Made by a program: the position numbers and the translations under genes | In this document: one piece after another, positions 35,393 to 45,253 of the stretch | How the letters are laid out: each line of letters opens with the position of its first letter | Position numbering within the stretch: position 1 is the first letter of the stretch | The notes under the pieces: model-generated | Told to the model about the DNA's origin: nothing | What the model saw: the letters and a program-made list of their open reading frames with translations, nothing else | Databases searched by the model: none | NCBI GenBank assembly: GCA_009392275.1 | Contig: VFGV01000005.1 | Coordinates: 1 to 64,000 of the forward strand | Direction: 5' to 3' | Origin: SAR202 cluster bacterium | GTDB taxonomy: Bacteria; Chloroflexota; Dehalococcoidia; Lucifugimonadales; UBA2962 | DNA length: 64,000 bases

Positions 35393-35845
35393 TTACCCTA
35401 TGTTTTGAAGCAATTCTGCAACCTTACTACTTATTTCCTTGCCATCAGCTCTACCTCGAGTTTGCGAAATTATTTTACCCATTACTTTCCCCATATCCTG
35501 GGGGCCTGATGCTCCTAGTTCAGTAATTGTTTCTTCGATGATTTGCATTACTTCAGTCTCTGACAGCGGTTCTGGCAAATATAAAACTATAATATCTAAT
35601 TCAGCTTGCTCTTTATCAACTAAATCCTCTCTTTTTGCGGATTTATATGCCTCAATTGATTCTCGCCTCTGCTGAGCTTGCTTGTTAATAACTTGTAATA
35701 CGTCATCTTCTCCCAGTTCTTTTTGCTGTGCTATTTCTTCATTCCGCAATGCTGAGAGCATCAATCGTATTGTGGCCCTTCTAGTCACCTCGCCATTTCT
35801 CATAGCGTCTTTAAGGTCGTCATTTAACTGATTTTTTAATGTCAT
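35393..35845 (-). CDS. GatB/YqeY domain protein
   Basis: The 150-residue protein matches YqeY, the free-standing relative of the C-terminal tail of GatB. Characteristic blocks are LKDAMRNGEVTRRATIRLML, IEAYKSAKREDLVDKEQAEL and YLPEPLSETEV, and near the end GKVMGKIISQTRGRADGK. In amidotransferases this domain contacts tRNA; the stand-alone protein's role is not established. It ends 37 bp from the convergent dehydrogenase and is transcribed after the PPOX gene. Confidence 0.9.
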   Translation of the reverse strand: MTLKNQLNDDLKDAMRNGEVTRRATIRLMLSALRNEEIAQQKELGEDDVLQVINKQAQQRRESIEAYKSAKREDLVDKEQAELDIIVLYLPEPLSETEVMQIIEETITELGASGPQDMGKVMGKIISQTRGRADGKEISSKVAELLQNIG

Positions 35846-35917
35846 TTATATCAATTCCCATATTACATTTTTTAAAATTATTGATTTTGCTTATATATTT
35901 GTCTATCCAGCGAACGT

Positions 35918-36382
35918 TCACTGAGTCTCAGGCGGTCGGCCAAAATCCTTATAGTATTTAGGATGCCAGTCGGCACCATACCAAGAAATCGTTTTTAAAG
36001 GTTTTATTTTTATAAATACTCTACCAATATTTTTAGTCGCATTATAATATTCGTTACCTTTGTCTTCACCCATATATCTAATTGCCATAGATACCCAATC
36101 ACCAAACCAATTATCATCTACTATCTCGGCTGTAGCTGTAATAATGACCCTAGCGTAAGGAGCAACAGAAGTGTCCACACACGCGCCCACCTTAGCTTCT
36201 AACCGTATATTATCAACCCATTTGTTTTGTTTCCTGCCTAAAATATTGAATGACCCTTGAACATAATCAAACCAAACTGGAGTAACATATGGGTGGCCAT
36301 CGGGGTCAATCGTTGAAAGTCTCATTATATTTGCATTTTCTGTCAGAAAAGTGGTTAGTTCAGTGTCGGTAAAATACGGCAT
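35918..36382 (-). CDS. PPOX-class F420/FMN-dependent protein
   Basis: A 154-residue split-barrel flavoprotein of the pyridoxamine-phosphate-oxidase superfamily. The typical opening ANIMRLSTIDPDGHPYVTPV is followed by WFDYVQGSFNILGRKQNKW and the barrel strand ARVIITATAEIV. Related Chloroflexota and actinobacterial proteins bind F420 or FMN and reduce diverse substrates. Which cofactor is used here is unclear. It is divergent from the amidase gene across an 85-bp gap. Confidence 0.82.
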   Translation of the reverse strand: MPYFTDTELTTFLTENANIMRLSTIDPDGHPYVTPVWFDYVQGSFNILGRKQNKWVDNIRLEAKVGACVDTSVAPYARVIITATAEIVDDNWFGDWVSMAIRYMGEDKGNEYYNATKNIGRVFIKIKPLKTISWYGADWHPKYYKDFGRPPETQ

Positions 36383-36467
36383 ATCTGTATCCTCAGTTGA
36401 AATTATTGTATAGTTTCTTAAAATACCAATATTGTACAGAGTTTTATGACAATCACACGGATATCAA

Positions 36468-37817
36468 ATGTCACCCCATGAATTTTCCGCTGCCCAAGCA
36501 GCGAGCCACATCAGAAAAGGCAAACTCAGTTGTGCTGATTTGGCTAAAGATTTAATTAAACGCTCAGAACAACTAAACCCAGAATTAAACCTATGGGCTG
36601 AATTGGACCCAGAAAGAGTGATTGAGGATGCTATAAAAAAGGATCAGCAACTGCAAACACACAATCCTGATGGCCCTTTGCACGGTATTCCTTTAGGGAT
36701 AAAGGACATATTTAATACCAAGGGAATTAAGACGTCACATGGCTCTCCAATATATAAGAGTTCTGTTCCGAAGTTCGATGCCACATCGGTATCTCTTCTT
36801 AAAGCCGCGGGTGCAATAATTATGGGAAAGACTATTACCACTGAATTCGCCTGCGGCGATCCACCTCCAACCTTAAACCCATGGAATAAATCTAGAACTC
36901 CGGGAGGTTCGAGTACAGGATCGGCTGTTGGGGTAGCCTCTAACATCTTCCCTGTTGCTATGGGATCACAGACAGCCGGGTCAGTTCTTCGACCAGCAGC
37001 ATACAACGGAGTTGTTGGAACAAAGCCAACAATGGGTAGAATCAGCAGATACGGCGTTCATCCAGTTTCATGGTCTGTCGATACCATGGGGTTTTTCTCA
37101 CGCAACGTGGAGGATGCTGCTTTAATGTTATCAATATTGGCAAAACCAGATTCTAAAGATCAATATTCTTCATATATTTCTTCAAAAGATCTTGATTTTG
37201 ACCAACATTGTGCATCTAAACCAAAGTCGATTGGAATACTACAATCCTTTTTCTTAGAAGATTGTGATACTGAAATTAAATCACATGTATCAAATTTAAC
37301 AAACTTGATATCAAACGAGGGTGTAAACCTTAAGGAATTGAATTTACCTTTCGACATGGACTTGATACATGCGGCACATCGGATGGTGATGAATGTTAAC
37401 GGAGCTTCTGTTCATGAACAGGGTTTTGACAAAAACCCGCAGAATTATGGACCAGATGTGAGAAGAATGATCGAAATTGGCAAGTTAACCCCATCGACTA
37501 CATATATTAAAGGTGAAAAAGTGCGACAAGTCTATAGGCGCGCATTATTAAAATTAATTGAACCTTATGATGTAGTAATAACAAGTACTACTAAAGAGGC
37601 TGGAGCCCCAGGCACTTCCACTACTGGCGATCCAAGATGGCAAGCAGCAATTACTACTGCTGGTTTGCCAGCTATCAGCTTGCCTTACAGTGTTACAGCA
37701 GACGGGTTGCCGCTAGGAATTCAAATTATTGGCAAACCATTTTCGGATAAAAAACTTTTATCGATAGCCGCTTGGATTGAAGAACTTGTTGGATTTAAGT
37801 TAAAACCTTCCGTTTAG
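36468..37817 (+). CDS. Amidase-signature hydrolase
   Basis: A 449-residue amidase-signature enzyme. The Ser-cisSer-Lys triad is visible: the Lys in GIPLGIKDIFNTKG, the cis-Ser in RTPGGSSTGSAVGVAS, and the nucleophile in GSQTAGSVLRPAAYNGVVG. Members include GatA, 6-aminohexanoate hydrolase and broad amidases. The pairing with neither GatB nor GatC, and the divergent C-terminal half, favour a general amidase over the tRNA amidotransferase subunit. The natural amide is unknown. It is a single-gene unit. Confidence 0.87.
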   Translation: MSPHEFSAAQAASHIRKGKLSCADLAKDLIKRSEQLNPELNLWAELDPERVIEDAIKKDQQLQTHNPDGPLHGIPLGIKDIFNTKGIKTSHGSPIYKSSVPKFDATSVSLLKAAGAIIMGKTITTEFACGDPPPTLNPWNKSRTPGGSSTGSAVGVASNIFPVAMGSQTAGSVLRPAAYNGVVGTKPTMGRISRYGVHPVSWSVDTMGFFSRNVEDAALMLSILAKPDSKDQYSSYISSKDLDFDQHCASKPKSIGILQSFFLEDCDTEIKSHVSNLTNLISNEGVNLKELNLPFDMDLIHAAHRMVMNVNGASVHEQGFDKNPQNYGPDVRRMIEIGKLTPSTTYIKGEKVRQVYRRALLKLIEPYDVVITSTTKEAGAPGTSTTGDPRWQAAITTAGLPAISLPYSVTADGLPLGIQIIGKPFSDKKLLSIAAWIEELVGFKLKPSV

Positions 37818-37880
37818 CAACTAACTCAACAATAGCGTTAAAATAGCATCTGGAATGGTACCAATTTCTATGCATGAGCA

Positions 37881-37889
37881 TGATATAAT
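37881..37889 (+). promoter_or_regulatory. Extended -10 promoter for tig-clpP-clpX
   Basis: TGATATAAT at 37881-37889 is a perfect extended -10 element, 67 bp before the tig start. The 10-mer with the following T is identical to the one before the M16 gene. No -35 match is evident. Confidence 0.45.
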
Positions 37890-37955
37890 TAAACGCATAG
37901 ATCTCAAATATGAAAAGATCTAATTCATGGACAATTCGTCCCGAGAAACCCGTTA

Positions 37956-39353
37956 TTGAATATCACACAACAAGAGGAAGTCGCACGTCAAACTAAACTC
38001 GAAATCGAGTTAGACGATAATGACATTGAACCCTATTTGAATCGTTCGTATCAAAGGGTAGTTCAACGTGTGAACATACCTGGATTCAGAAAAGGGAAAG
38101 CACCTCGTTCTATAGTTGAAAAACAATTTGGAAAACTATACCTAATAAACGAAATTGCAGAATATATGGTTTCAGATGTCACATCAAAAGTAATTGAAGA
38201 AAAAAAACTGGAACTTGGAGGACTACCTCGAATAAGCCTTTTAAGCCTAGATCCCATTAAATTTGAGGCTACAGTGCCTTTAAAACCTGAAATAGAACTT
38301 GGTGACTATACTAAAGTAAATGTAAAAATCCCTGCAGTTAAAGTGAAGGCTAGTGACGTTAACGAGCAAATTGAACGTCTACGAGAAAGTCAATCTTCTT
38401 GGGAACCTGTTACACGTAAAGCCAAAATTGAAGACATTGTGACGATCGATTTTACAGCCGATGTAGAAGGCAATATATTCATCGACAAAAAAGATTCCAT
38501 AATAATATTAGATGATCAACGCGACACGATAGTACCCGGATTTTGTAACGAGATAGTCGGACTAGGCAAAGGGAAAAGTAAAAAGTTTCAAATTATTCTT
38601 CCGGATGACTATAAATCCGAATCGGATGACATCAAAGTAGGTGGCAAAGAAGCTTCATTTGATGTCACAGTTACTGAAATAAAGGAACGATTGTTACCGG
38701 AAGCTAATGACGAATTCGCCAAGTCAGTTGGCAATGGGTACCCAGATCTGAAGGATTTAAAAAAATCAATAAAAGAAGAATTGCAGCAAGAATTGAATCG
38801 AAAATATGAGTCGGATTTCCAAAATGCAGCTGTAAGTGAATTAGTTTCAAAATCGAAAATCACACTGCCTCCATTACTGATTGAACACGAACTAGACCAC
38901 ATCATGGAAGAGCGACAACAGTCTTTGAACAGAATGAACGTAGAATTAAAAGACTTTTTAAGTTATTCAGGTAAAACAGAAGAGGAATTTAAAGAAGAAT
39001 TGCGCCAGTCATCTATCGAACGATTAGAGCGTACATATATTTTGCAAAGCTTTATGGATAAAGAGAAAATAGAGATTGATGATAAACAGGTAAAAGAAAG
39101 GTTGGATCAGTTGAAAGCCTCAATAAACCCAGCCGAGGTCAGAAAATCAGGCATAAAACCTAAAGAACTGCAACAGCGAATTCAAGAGGCGGAAGATAGA
39201 ATAAGAGGTGATGTTCAGTTTGAAGAAGCTGTCAAAAAACTATCAGCTATAGCCAAGACCAATATTAAATCAGAGAAAAAAGTGATTAAAAAGTCGCCTA
39301 GCAAAACGACTAAAACTGCTAAAACTGCGAGGAAAGGCAAAAAAAATGAGTGA
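37956..39353 (+). CDS. tig: Trigger factor
   Basis: A 465-residue ribosome-associated chaperone and prolyl isomerase. The ribosome-binding signature is [21 protein letters not shown] (first half of the N-domain, about residues 40-60). An FKBP-type domain follows ([10 protein letters not shown]-like region, about residues 150-240), then a helical C-domain and a Lys-rich tail. The start must be TTG at 37956, because the frame has a stop at 37911-37913 and no ATG or GTG between. The ribosome site is weak. It overlaps clpP by 8 bp, forming the common tig-clpP-clpX operon. Confidence 0.95.
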   Translation: MNITQQEEVARQTKLEIELDDNDIEPYLNRSYQRVVQRVNIPGFRKGKAPRSIVEKQFGKLYLINEIAEYMVSDVTSKVIEEKKLELGGLPRISLLSLDPIKFEATVPLKPEIELGDYTKVNVKIPAVKVKASDVNEQIERLRESQSSWEPVTRKAKIEDIVTIDFTADVEGNIFIDKKDSIIILDDQRDTIVPGFCNEIVGLGKGKSKKFQIILPDDYKSESDDIKVGGKEASFDVTVTEIKERLLPEANDEFAKSVGNGYPDLKDLKKSIKEELQQELNRKYESDFQNAAVSELVSKSKITLPPLLIEHELDHIMEERQQSLNRMNVELKDFLSYSGKTEEEFKEELRQSSIERLERTYILQSFMDKEKIEIDDKQVKERLDQLKASINPAEVRKSGIKPKELQQRIQEAEDRIRGDVQFEEAVKKLSAIAKTNIKSEKKVIKKSPSKTTKTAKTARKGKKNE

Positions 39354-39984
39354 AGACATAGCTTACCCAGAATCGATGATACCTATGGTAATCGAAACCG
39401 GAGCAAGAGGGGAAAGAGCATTTGATATATATTCATTACTCCTTAAAGAAAGAATTATTTTCTTAGGAACTCCAATAAACGATCAGGTTGCAAATACTAT
39501 AACAGCACAATTGTTGTACTTAGATAGAGAAGATCCTGAGAGAGATATTAGTTTATATATTAATTCTCCTGGTGGAGTTATCCATGCTGGACTGGCCATT
39601 TACGACACGATGCATTTAATCAGACCTGACGTATCAACTATATGCGTCGGATTAGCTGCAAGTATGGCAACTGTTTTACTTACAGCGGGCACTCCTGGTA
39701 AAAGGTATGCTCTTCCTAATTCAACAATCCATATGCATCAGCCATTATCTGGTGCTCAAGGGCAAGCTTCAGACATAGATATAGCTGCACGAGAGATCCT
39801 AAGGTTGCAAGATAAAATGCGACAAATAATATCTCATCATTCTGGTCAGCCATATGACAAAGTAGCAAGGGACACCGATAGAGATTATTATTTAACCTCT
39901 GACAAAGCCCAAGAGTATGGGTTAATTGACAAGGTATTATCGTCTTCAGAGGAAAAAGATAAGAACAAGAAAGAAAAAAAATAA
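39346..39984 (+). CDS. clpP: ATP-dependent Clp protease proteolytic subunit
   Basis: The 212-residue serine protease has catalytic Ser106 (GLAASMA) and His131 (IHMHQPLSG), and the third residue in the DTDRDYYL region. The N-terminal propeptide of about 15 residues is of normal size. It forms the barrel that works with ClpX and possibly ClpA/C. The ATG lies inside the end of tig (8-bp overlap). clpX follows after 54 bp, giving both protease halves from one transcript. Confidence 0.97.
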   Translation: MSEDIAYPESMIPMVIETGARGERAFDIYSLLLKERIIFLGTPINDQVANTITAQLLYLDREDPERDISLYINSPGGVIHAGLAIYDTMHLIRPDVSTICVGLAASMATVLLTAGTPGKRYALPNSTIHMHQPLSGAQGQASDIDIAAREILRLQDKMRQIISHHSGQPYDKVARDTDRDYYLTSDKAQEYGLIDKVLSSSEEKDKNKKEKK

Positions 39985-40038
39985 TAAAGTATCCATCTAC
40001 TAGATTGGTACGCAAGTAAAACTTAAAGAGACCTATGT

Positions 40039-41337
40039 ATGACAACTCCAAATTATCAATGCTCATTTTGTGGTAAGGCTCAAGCTCAAGTCAAAAGACT
40101 TATAGCAGGTCCTGACAGGGTATTCATTTGTGATGAATGCGTGACTTTATGTGAACAAATAATCACGGAGGAGGGTCCTGGTAAAACAAATGAATCGTCT
40201 CCGGTTATTACAAAAAGCCTTAATCCAAAGCAGATATTTGAGCGACTGGAAGAATATGTAATTGGCCAAAGCACTGCGAAAAAGGTGTTGAGTGTTGCTG
40301 TATATAATCACTATAAACGCATAACTTCTAATCATGAAAATGAAGGCGTGGAAGTACAAAAATCTAATGTTTTGTTACTTGGACCGGCTGGATCTGGTAA
40401 AACCTTGCTTGCGCAAACATTGGCAAAAATACTTGATGTGCCATTTGCAATAGCTGATGCAACGTCATTAACCGAAGCAGGTTATGTGGGAGAAGATGTT
40501 GAGAATATATTGTTGAGACTAATTCAATCAGCTGATTATGATATAAATAAAGCACAACATGGAATCATATACATTGATGAAATCGATAAAATTGCAAGAA
40601 AAAGCCCAAATCCTTCTATAACAAGAGATGTGTCAGGAGAAGGTGTTCAACAGGCTCTTTTAAAAATCATTGAAGGAACGATCGCGAATGTGCCTCCCCA
40701 GGGTGGTAGAAAGCATCCGCATCAAGACTTTTTACAAATAAAGACTGATGATATTTTATTTATTTGCGGTGGAGCATTTGAAGGGTTAACTGAAATTATT
40801 AATCGAAGAGTTGCAAAAGGAAATATTACAATCGGATTCCGAGACGCTGAAAAAATGGATTCCGCATCCGATGAATCATTAATTGTAGATAATGTAAACT
40901 CAGAAGATCTTTTAGAATACGGCTTTATACCTGAGTTTGTTGGAAGGCTACCAGTAGTAGTGGGGTTAGAGGCACTGGATATAGATTCTTTAGTAAGAGT
41001 CTTAACTGAGCCAAAAAATGCTTTTGTTAAACAATATCAATGTCTATTTGCTATGGATAACGTGGATCTCGAGTTTACAGAAGAAGCACTTACTGCCACA
41101 GCAGAAATTGCTATTGAAAACAAAACTGGTGCCCGTGGATTAAGAACAATACTAGAAAAAACCCTACTGGACACGATGTATCATATTCCTGGTATATCTG
41201 GAATAACCAAATGTGTAGTTGAAGCTGATGCAATCAAAGGAATCTCATCGGTATCAATGACTAATGCAGATGGTAAATTGTTCCAGCAAAGCATGAATAA
41301 TGAAATCGAACTTATCGACGAGCAAAAATCAGCGTAA
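40039..41337 (+). CDS. clpX: Clp protease ATP-binding subunit ClpX
   Basis: A 432-residue AAA+ unfoldase. The N-terminal zinc-binding domain has C8, C11, C31 and C34. Walker A is GPAGSGKT, Walker B is [11 protein letters not shown], and the [10 protein letters not shown] and sensor segments are intact. The ClpP-docking loop region around the IGF-type tripeptide reads TIGFRDAEK. It unfolds tagged substrates into ClpP. It is convergent with the rhomboid gene, 27 bp apart. Confidence 0.97.
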   Translation: MTTPNYQCSFCGKAQAQVKRLIAGPDRVFICDECVTLCEQIITEEGPGKTNESSPVITKSLNPKQIFERLEEYVIGQSTAKKVLSVAVYNHYKRITSNHENEGVEVQKSNVLLLGPAGSGKTLLAQTLAKILDVPFAIADATSLTEAGYVGEDVENILLRLIQSADYDINKAQHGIIYIDEIDKIARKSPNPSITRDVSGEGVQQALLKIIEGTIANVPPQGGRKHPHQDFLQIKTDDILFICGGAFEGLTEIINRRVAKGNITIGFRDAEKMDSASDESLIVDNVNSEDLLEYGFIPEFVGRLPVVVGLEALDIDSLVRVLTEPKNAFVKQYQCLFAMDNVDLEFTEEALTATAEIAIENKTGARGLRTILEKTLLDTMYHIPGISGITKCVVEADAIKGISSVSMTNADGKLFQQSMNNEIELIDEQKSA

Positions 41338-41364
41338 ATCACTTATTTAACGCGCAAAACTTTA

Positions 41365-42396
41365 TCATCTCAACTCATTGATTTCTGTCAATAATTCAAC
41401 TGATTTTTCTCTAGTTTCCGAATTTCCATTAACCAAAGCATAACCTATGTCATTTAAGGCAGCGTCAAAGTTGCCATACTGCACCATAATCAATGCCCTT
41501 AAAAAATACGCCCTACCTAAAAAGGCGTCGCCTAATGTTCCGGTTTCTATAGCTTTTTCGATATTGATTATTGCTCCAGGGTAATCACCATCTTTCAAAA
41601 GCTTTTCTGCTTTTATAACCTCTGTAGTAGTGTTGATTGGTAAAGTTGTATTTCCTAACCAAAATCCTCCTAAAATAACGGCAATAATAATTAATATAGA
41701 CAAATACCTAGTAAAGCTATTTTTAAGTTTGTTTATTACGTAAAAACCCTCAAAACCCGGGTGTAAAAAACCACTTACAGGAGTTAAAAAGTATCCCAAA
41801 ACAAATCCTGACGCAAAGCCTCCCATATGTGCCCAATTATCTATCCCTTCGGTTAAAAATCCAAAAATAAGATTCAATGCGGCTAAACCCAAAAGTCCAT
41901 ACAGATTCTTTCGTGCGTTAGGATCTTTATACATAGTTAAGAAAAAAGCGGATAACGCTCCTAGCACCCCAAAGATAGCTCCACTGGCACCCGCTGCAAT
42001 AGCAATAGGATTGAAAATGTAAGATACTACAGCACCGCACAAACCAGCTAAAACATAGATTAATACAAACTTAGGTGACCCAAATAAAGTCTCAGCCATC
42101 CTGCCAAATATCCAAAGTCCAAGGCTATTAAAAACCAAATGAAAAATACCAACATGGATAAACATTGCCGTAACTAATCTCCAATATTGTCCTGCAGCCA
42201 AATACGGTCCATACATAGCCCCAAAATCTATCAAAACCTCAGAATTAGTGGAACCTCCAGCAAAACTCATTGCAATAAAAAATAATATGTTTGCAGACAA
42301 AAGTAAGTATGAAATCCATACTGTATTGCGTGTCCTACCGGGACCGCCAGCATAAATTTCTCTATTGTTTAGTATGTATAATATTCTTCTAATCAT
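41365..42396 (-). CDS. Rhomboid family intramembrane protease with C-terminal TPR
   Basis: A 343-residue protein. Six or more membrane helices span residues about 25-250, with the nucleophile S138 in GASGAIFG and the partner H190 in NWAHMGGF. The N-terminal helix motif HVGIFHLVFN is typical. A soluble C-terminal region (about residues 262-343) contains TPR-like helices (LLKDGDYPGAIINIEKAIE). Rhomboids cut helices inside membranes; TPRs probably bind substrates. It is the last gene of the run coming from topA, after the PHP gene. Confidence 0.9.
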   Translation of the reverse strand: MIRRILYILNNREIYAGGPGRTRNTVWISYLLLSANILFFIAMSFAGGSTNSEVLIDFGAMYGPYLAAGQYWRLVTAMFIHVGIFHLVFNSLGLWIFGRMAETLFGSPKFVLIYVLAGLCGAVVSYIFNPIAIAAGASGAIFGVLGALSAFFLTMYKDPNARKNLYGLLGLAALNLIFGFLTEGIDNWAHMGGFASGFVLGYFLTPVSGFLHPGFEGFYVINKLKNSFTRYLSILIIIAVILGGFWLGNTTLPINTTTEVIKAEKLLKDGDYPGAIINIEKAIETGTLGDAFLGRAYFLRALIMVQYGNFDAALNDIGYALVNGNSETREKSVELLTEINELR

Positions 42397-42520
42397 TTAA
42401 TCATTAATGTATCTAACCAGACACTTCGTATTTTAATTACCTGCCAAGTTTAACAATTAACTAAGATGGTAAATAAACTACAAGCGAACTAAATAGCATA
42501 ATATCTCTGAAACCCTGTTT

Positions 42521-43210
42521 CTACTTAATAAGTTTAGTCAATGTCGTTGCTACGTGTATCATTGGACTAACTTTATTCTCATATAAACGTGCACTACCCA
42601 ATGATTCCAGTAGAGAGCGCGGCGTAATCGCTTCAGACAAGTTGATTGATAGTTCCGTATAACACCTACCCAATTCATAAGACGTATGTGAGTCTGTAAC
42701 CGATGTAATTGGTTTGCCGTTTTCTAAAGCTAAAGTTTTTGCTTTATCATTAGCGGAATTTAGAGTATTCCTCGCATTGAATCCTTCAATAATATCAACG
42801 TCCATTATTATCTCTGAGAGAGCCGATTGAGAGATTACATTACGTCGGAATGTATCAAATGGATGAGGAACTGAGACTAACCCATTTTGTGATTTAATGA
42901 TTTTCACAGTTTCCTTAGCTGTAAGTCCTTTCGGCACTAACTCATTTAAAAACAGTCCCGTTAATTCTCCATCAGCAGTTGTAACTTCTTCCCCAACAAT
43001 TACTGGAAAAGGAGCTATGTCTTTAGCCTCTAAAGCGCCTTGAATAGCATTATGGTCAGTAATCGCAATAAGACCCAACCCCTTTACCACACAACGTCTG
43101 ATTAAAGCATCTATTGAAAGTAGTGAATCCGGCGAGTATTTAGAATGAATATGGAAGTCTGACTTGATCAAAATAATTAAAACTTGTTTACTCAGCCTCA
43201 CTGTTTGCAT
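42521..43210 (-). CDS. PHP-domain phosphoesterase
   Basis: About 229 residues from the ATG at 43210. Metal-binding PHP motifs are DFHIHSKYSPDS (first His pair), ITDHN, and the later VSVPHPFD and SVTDSHTSYE. Such stand-alone PHP proteins are phosphatases or phosphodiesterases. The ATG at 43210 overlaps xseB by 23 bp; GTG at 43201 or TTG at 43171 would shorten the N-terminus to place DFHIH near the start. It probably belongs to the xseA-xseB transcript, which fits a nucleotide or DNA-processing job, though this is inference. Confidence 0.82.
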   Translation of the reverse strand: MQTVRLSKQVLIILIKSDFHIHSKYSPDSLLSIDALIRRCVVKGLGLIAITDHNAIQGALEAKDIAPFPVIVGEEVTTADGELTGLFLNELVPKGLTAKETVKIIKSQNGLVSVPHPFDTFRRNVISQSALSEIIMDVDIIEGFNARNTLNSANDKAKTLALENGKPITSVTDSHTSYELGRCYTELSINLSEAITPRSLLESLGSARLYENKVSPMIHVATTLTKLIK

Positions 43211-43469
43211 CGTACTCTAACTCAAGAGACTCTTGAGTTGCCGAGCTAACTTGTTGACCGTATTCATTGCGTATTTTTGTTATTTTCAATTCTGCAGCTG
43301 AAATTTTTTCAGTGCATTCACGAGCCAGTCTCAAACCTTTTTCATATAAATCAGTAGACTGTTCTAATGATAAACCACCAGCCTCAAGCTTTCTGACTGT
43401 CTCGTCTAATTTGGTGAGTAATTGTTCAAAAGACTCATTTGGATTTTCGTTTTCAAGTTCATTATTCAT
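43188..43469 (-). CDS. xseB: Exodeoxyribonuclease VII small subunit
   Basis: The 93-residue protein is the small subunit of ExoVII, a single-strand DNA exonuclease. The family core is FEQLLTKLDETVRKLEAGGL followed by LEQSTDLYEKGLRLARECTEK, a helical hairpin. The ATG at 43469 has GGAGG six bases upstream. An earlier ATG at 43511 adds an unconserved basic extension lying inside xseA and was rejected. It overlaps the xseA stop by 8 bp, as expected for coupled synthesis of the two subunits. Confidence 0.92.
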   Translation of the reverse strand: MNNELENENPNESFEQLLTKLDETVRKLEAGGLSLEQSTDLYEKGLRLARECTEKISAAELKITKIRNEYGQQVSSATQESLELEYDANSEAE

Positions 43470-44670
43470 TTTTGACCTCCAAAACAGAACTGACCGAAGC
43501 AATAAACGCACCTTGAGCTAAATGAATCCTCGTTTTATCATTCTCTGATAATACTGATGAATCAGTAATTAATTCATTTGTTTCATGATCTTGTACAACA
43601 GCATACCCGCGTTGCATTGTTCCGGCTGGACTCAAAGACGTTAATCTTTTTGCAAGCCCCTGAACATTAATATCAATATTTTTCCTTAAGGAATCTATCT
43701 CATTTGCAGATACCCTAAGCCAATCGTCTATCCTCATTCTTAAAGACACAAAATCAGGCAGCAAATCACTGATTCTTGCATTTTGTAATGAAACTAATTC
43801 TTTAGCCGATTTAGTTATTCGGTCTATTTCTATATTAAAGCGTTGGAAATTTATATTTATAGAATCAAGAATTTCAACTAGGTTTGGTGCAGCGATTTCT
43901 GCAGCTGCAGAAGGGGTGGGTGCTCTGACATCTGCAACCAAATCGACTATAGTTGTGTCCGTTTCATGTCCAATAGCGCTAATAACTGGATAATTTGAAC
44001 TAAAAACAGCTCTAGCCAAATCTTCTTCATTAAAAACAGACAGGTCTTCCTTCGATCCTCCACCACGCGCTAAAATCACCACATCAATGCCCGTATGTAT
44101 GTTCAATTTAGTAAACGAACTAACAATCTCTGGTACAGCAGAATCACCCTGTACAGAAGTAGGGAAAAGCACCAATTCTGCTAATGGATACCTCCGTTGA
44201 AAAACATCTACAATATCATGCCACACGGCGCCGCTTTCTGAAGTAACTACAGCTACTTTAACAGGAAACTTAGGTAATTCACGTTTCCTTGAAGGATCAA
44301 ATAAACCCTCTTGATCTAATCTTGCACGTAGTTGTTCAAACTTTAGCTGAAGTTCACCTGTACCTTCCGGTTGTACTAAATCTACGACCAATTGAAGGTC
44401 ACCTCTTTGAGGATAAACAGACACTTTACCATGAACTATTATGCTATCGCCTTCTCTTAACAACTCAGCTCCCATGCCCGAATATTTAAACATGGCACAC
44501 CGCAAAGTAGAGTCTCCTTCTCTTAAACTAAAGTAACTATGGCCTGAACCGGGTCGTGCCAAATTTGATACTTCGCCAGTAACCCAAATGTCCATCAGAT
44601 TGGAATCGTTTTCTAATAAATCACGAATATACCCGGTCAAATGTGATACTGGAAAAACTTGAGTGTCCAT
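43462..44670 (-). CDS. xseA: Exodeoxyribonuclease VII large subunit
   Basis: The 402-residue catalytic subunit. An N-terminal OB-fold (residues about 1-100, WVTGEVSNLARPGSGHSYFSL) binds single-stranded DNA. The nuclease core has VAVVTSESGAVWHDI, ARGGGSKEDL, and AIGHETDTTIVDLVADVRAPTPS with the catalytic Asp/His set. A helical region ends with QRGYAVV. ExoVII digests single-stranded DNA from both ends in mismatch and damage repair. It starts 6 bp after efp. Confidence 0.95.
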   Translation of the reverse strand: MDTQVFPVSHLTGYIRDLLENDSNLMDIWVTGEVSNLARPGSGHSYFSLREGDSTLRCAMFKYSGMGAELLREGDSIIVHGKVSVYPQRGDLQLVVDLVQPEGTGELQLKFEQLRARLDQEGLFDPSRKRELPKFPVKVAVVTSESGAVWHDIVDVFQRRYPLAELVLFPTSVQGDSAVPEIVSSFTKLNIHTGIDVVILARGGGSKEDLSVFNEEDLARAVFSSNYPVISAIGHETDTTIVDLVADVRAPTPSAAAEIAAPNLVEILDSININFQRFNIEIDRITKSAKELVSLQNARISDLLPDFVSLRMRIDDWLRVSANEIDSLRKNIDINVQGLAKRLTSLSPAGTMQRGYAVVQDHETNELITDSSVLSENDKTRIHLAQGAFIASVSSVLEVKNE

Positions 44671-44676
44671 GAAACC

Positions 44677-45240
44677 CTATACTCTAGAAATATACTCTGC
44701 AGACCTAGTATCTACTTTTACAATATCTTCAACGTCGATAAATAAAGGAACATTAATAACTAACCCAGTTTCTAATGTTGCTGGCTTTGTTCCTCCCTGA
44801 GCAGTATCTCCTTTGAAAGATGGTCCAGTCTCTGTAATTTTCATATCAACAGTAATGGGTAATTCAACCGCAATCGGAACCTCATCATGAAGAATTATTT
44901 CCACTTCAATCTGTTCTACTAGATATTTAATATCGTCACCCAATTGAATAACACTAAGCGGGAATTGTTCAAAAGTTTTCTGGTCCATAAAATAATGTAA
45001 TTCGTCTTCTCGGTATATATATTGACATGTTCTTCTTTCAACTGCAGCTGGCTTGAATTTCACATCAAAACCACTAAAGGATCTATCGACTACTCTACCG
45101 GTTTTTATTGACCTGAATCTAACTCGACTTGTAGGTGCACGTTGCTGCATTTTCGAACGCTCATATTCAACTACTACGTGAGGTTCCCCCTCAAGATCTA
45201 TGGCCATACCCTTTTTTAGATCTCCATAACCAATCGTCAT
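44677..45240 (-). CDS. efp: Elongation factor P with an unusual tip loop
   Basis: The 187-residue three-domain EF-P relieves ribosome stalling at proline runs. Domain I starts with YGDLKKGMAIDLEGEP; domain III ends with the normal VDTRSAEYISRV. The domain I loop that reaches the peptidyl-transferase centre is usually PGKG with a modified Lys. Here it reads SKMQQRAPTS (29-38), which by length-matched alignment puts Gln33 at E. coli Lys34, next to Arg34. Neither lysylation at the usual residue nor a standard Arg32-type tip is obvious. It lies in the pepP-efp-xseA operon. Confidence 0.95.
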   Translation of the reverse strand: MTIGYGDLKKGMAIDLEGEPHVVVEYERSKMQQRAPTSRVRFRSIKTGRVVDRSFSGFDVKFKPAAVERRTCQYIYREDELHYFMDQKTFEQFPLSVIQLGDDIKYLVEQIEVEIILHDEVPIAVELPITVDMKITETGPSFKGDTAQGGTKPATLETGLVINVPLFIDVEDIVKVDTRSAEYISRV

Positions 45241-45253
45241 AGATGTACTCCCA

